Assembly: GCA_002348045.1 (NCBI GenBank) | Contig: DDYO01000023.1 | Span: 1-64,000 of the forward strand | Direction: 5' to 3' | Length of the DNA stretch: 64,000 bases | Source of the DNA: Anaerolineales bacterium UBA2232 | GTDB taxonomy: Bacteria > Chloroflexota > Anaerolineae > UBA2200 | Shown here: one piece after another, positions 62,946 to 64,000 of the stretch | Position numbering within the stretch: the stretch's first letter is position 1 | How the letters are laid out: every line of letters begins with the position of its first letter | Notes under the pieces: generated by a model | The model's database searches: none | The model's input: only the letters and a program-made list of their open reading frames with translations | Told to the model about the DNA's origin: nothing | Position numbers and translations under genes: made by a program

Positions 62946-64000
62946 CGGGCAACGACATACACGCCCACGGCGGCAGCTAGCGCCAACACCATGGCCATGA
63001 TTATCCCGTAGCGCAGCGTCTGGCCCAGAGCGTCTCCCTCTCTTCCGCCGAGGTTGACCGTACTGCACGCGACGATGATCTTGGCCGGAGCAAAGATCGA
63101 CCCAATGCCGGCGCCCGTGGTCTGGGCTGCCAGGATGGTCAGCGCGTTCACGCCAATGAGGGCGGCCACCTGTTGCTGCAGATTGGCAAAGATTACGTTG
63201 GAATTGGTGTTGGAGCCCGTCATGAATGCGCCAAGCATACCGATAAAGGGAGATACCAGAGGGAAGGCGGGTCCTGCGATTCGGGCAATGCCCTCGGCCA
63301 TCAGACTGGTCATCCCGGCATGTTCCATCGTAGCTGCCATGCCCACCATGGCGGCGATGCCGAGGCTGGACGTCGTGGCTCCCTTGACCACTGCTTGAGC
63401 AATCTTCTTGGCAGCACCTGCTCCCACAAACCCGCCGGCTCGCAGCAAGGCATAGGTGAGAAAGGCAGCATACAAGAGCTGAGCGCCCGCGTGGCCAAAG
63501 ATGTCGATGGTGCGCCCGGTGCCTGCGGGGGTGACCCAACCATGGGCAGTGCGCAGCTCGGGAAAGGGCACCTTGACGACGACTTGTCCCAGGAAGGCGC
63601 CGACTGGTTCGATGAGGCTGGCTGACAACACAATCGCGATGAGCAAAGCATAGGGCAAGATTGCCCAGCGCAGGGGAAGCTGGCTGGCGCCGCCGTTGAG
63701 CCCGACAGCCGCCGATTCACAGGAATCGGCGCGTACAGGATCAGGCTTTCCTGCCATCCTTCTTCCGTGCTGCAGTGCAGCCCACACAACAGCCACGGCT
63801 AGCCCTGACAGCGCTGCCAGCATACTGCCCAGCGTGCTCAGCCCGCGGGTTAGGACCAGGTATTGAACCACGGCCATCACCGTACCGATGCTCACGACGG
63901 TGAGCCAGCGACGGCGAAGATAGGGCAAGCCGCCCGCGGCCAGCAGAACGAGGGCGCCGCTGGTTAGGCAGGTAATTCCGGAGAAGATTGCGCCGGCAGG
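62942..64000 (-). CDS. LctP-family lactate permease, 3' part (runs off the right edge)
   Basis: The C-terminal 352 residues of an L-lactate permease; the frame stays open to the window edge, so the N-terminal part lies beyond. About nine hydrophobic segments are visible. GAFMTGSNTNSNVIFANLQ and AAQTTGAGIGSIFAPAKI are conserved LctP blocks. It takes up lactate or glycolate with protons across the membrane. With LarA and 2-hydroxyacid dehydrogenases in the same region it supports a hydroxyacid-catabolic theme. Confidence 0.9.
   Translation of the reverse strand, partial: PAGAIFSGITCLTSGALVLLAAGGLPYLRRRWLTVVSIGTVMAVVQYLVLTRGLSTLGSMLAALSGLAVAVVWAALQHGRRMAGKPDPVRADSCESAAVGLNGGASQLPLRWAILPYALLIAIVLSASLIEPVGAFLGQVVVKVPFPELRTAHGWVTPAGTGRTIDIFGHAGAQLLYAAFLTYALLRAGGFVGAGAAKKIAQAVVKGATTSSLGIAAMVGMAATMEHAGMTSLMAEGIARIAGPAFPLVSPFIGMLGAFMTGSNTNSNVIFANLQQQVAALIGVNALTILAAQTTGAGIGSIFAPAKIIVACSTVNLGGREGDALGQTLRYGIIMAMVLALAAAVGVYVVAR

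Overview
The window looks like chromosomal DNA of a Chloroflexota bacterium, probably Anaerolineae-like. This is an inference from gene content: secreted proteins with Pro/Thr-rich linkers and a Y-L-P-L tail, cohesin and dockerin modules, an archaeal-type S-adenosylmethionine synthetase and YfhO/GT39-type membrane glycosyltransferases. No rRNA, tRNA, CRISPR array or insertion sequence was seen.

Region 1 (1-24.4 kb, plus strand) is a compact exopolysaccharide locus. It holds a YfhO-type membrane protein, five GT4 glycosyltransferases, an O-antigen-ligase/polymerase, a radical SAM protein, a nucleotidyltransferase fused to a thymidylate-kinase-like domain, an Alg14/Alg13-type split glycosyltransferase pair, and a DegT aminotransferase plus Gfo/Idh/MocA dehydrogenase pair for a 3-amino sugar. 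It continues into four large secreted modular proteins. Two are paralogous TIM-barrel glycosidase-like proteins with type I dockerins (one also carries its own cohesin). One is a scaffold with two near-identical cohesins. One carries DNRLRE, SdrB-like, PPC-like and malectin modules. The set resembles a small cellulosome-like assembly placed next to polysaccharide synthesis genes. A strong terminator at 24479-24508 closes the run.

Region 2 (24.5-38.8 kb, minus strand) converges on region 1. It starts at a clear promoter (38785-38813) and reads GDP-mannose reductase, GDP-mannose dehydratase, phosphohexomutase, TatD hydrolase, GT2, GT4, two GT39-like membrane transferases with repeated extracellular beta domains, a second O-antigen ligase, then an RsbV/RsbW-type antagonist/kinase pair with its own promoter.

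Region 3 (38.9-44.9 kb, minus strand) is a methionine/SAM-cycle operon: mtnA, a core MetE-like methyltransferase, a PfkB kinase, archaeal-type MAT and ahcY. A consensus promoter, a SAM-I riboswitch and an intrinsic terminator precede it.

Region 4 (45.0-49.8 kb, plus strand) has two DUF488 proteins, a probable dual-OB protein and a RecQ helicase with an N-terminal TPR-like region, led by a recognisable promoter. This set is of unknown purpose.

Region 5 (49.8-64 kb) is catabolic: LarA-family racemase, thiolase, a small protein built of exact 27-residue Trp repeats, two inositol-monophosphatase paralogues, a 2-hydroxyacid dehydrogenase, a beta-hydroxyacid dehydrogenase, two tandem M20 amidohydrolases, an SDR, a DUF3604 protein, a remnant of an FAD-linked oxidase and the end of an LctP lactate permease that runs out of the window. 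Several promoters in the window share a TTGGCG-like -35 with an exact 17-bp spacer, and several genes appear to use non-ATG starts, possibly including CTG.
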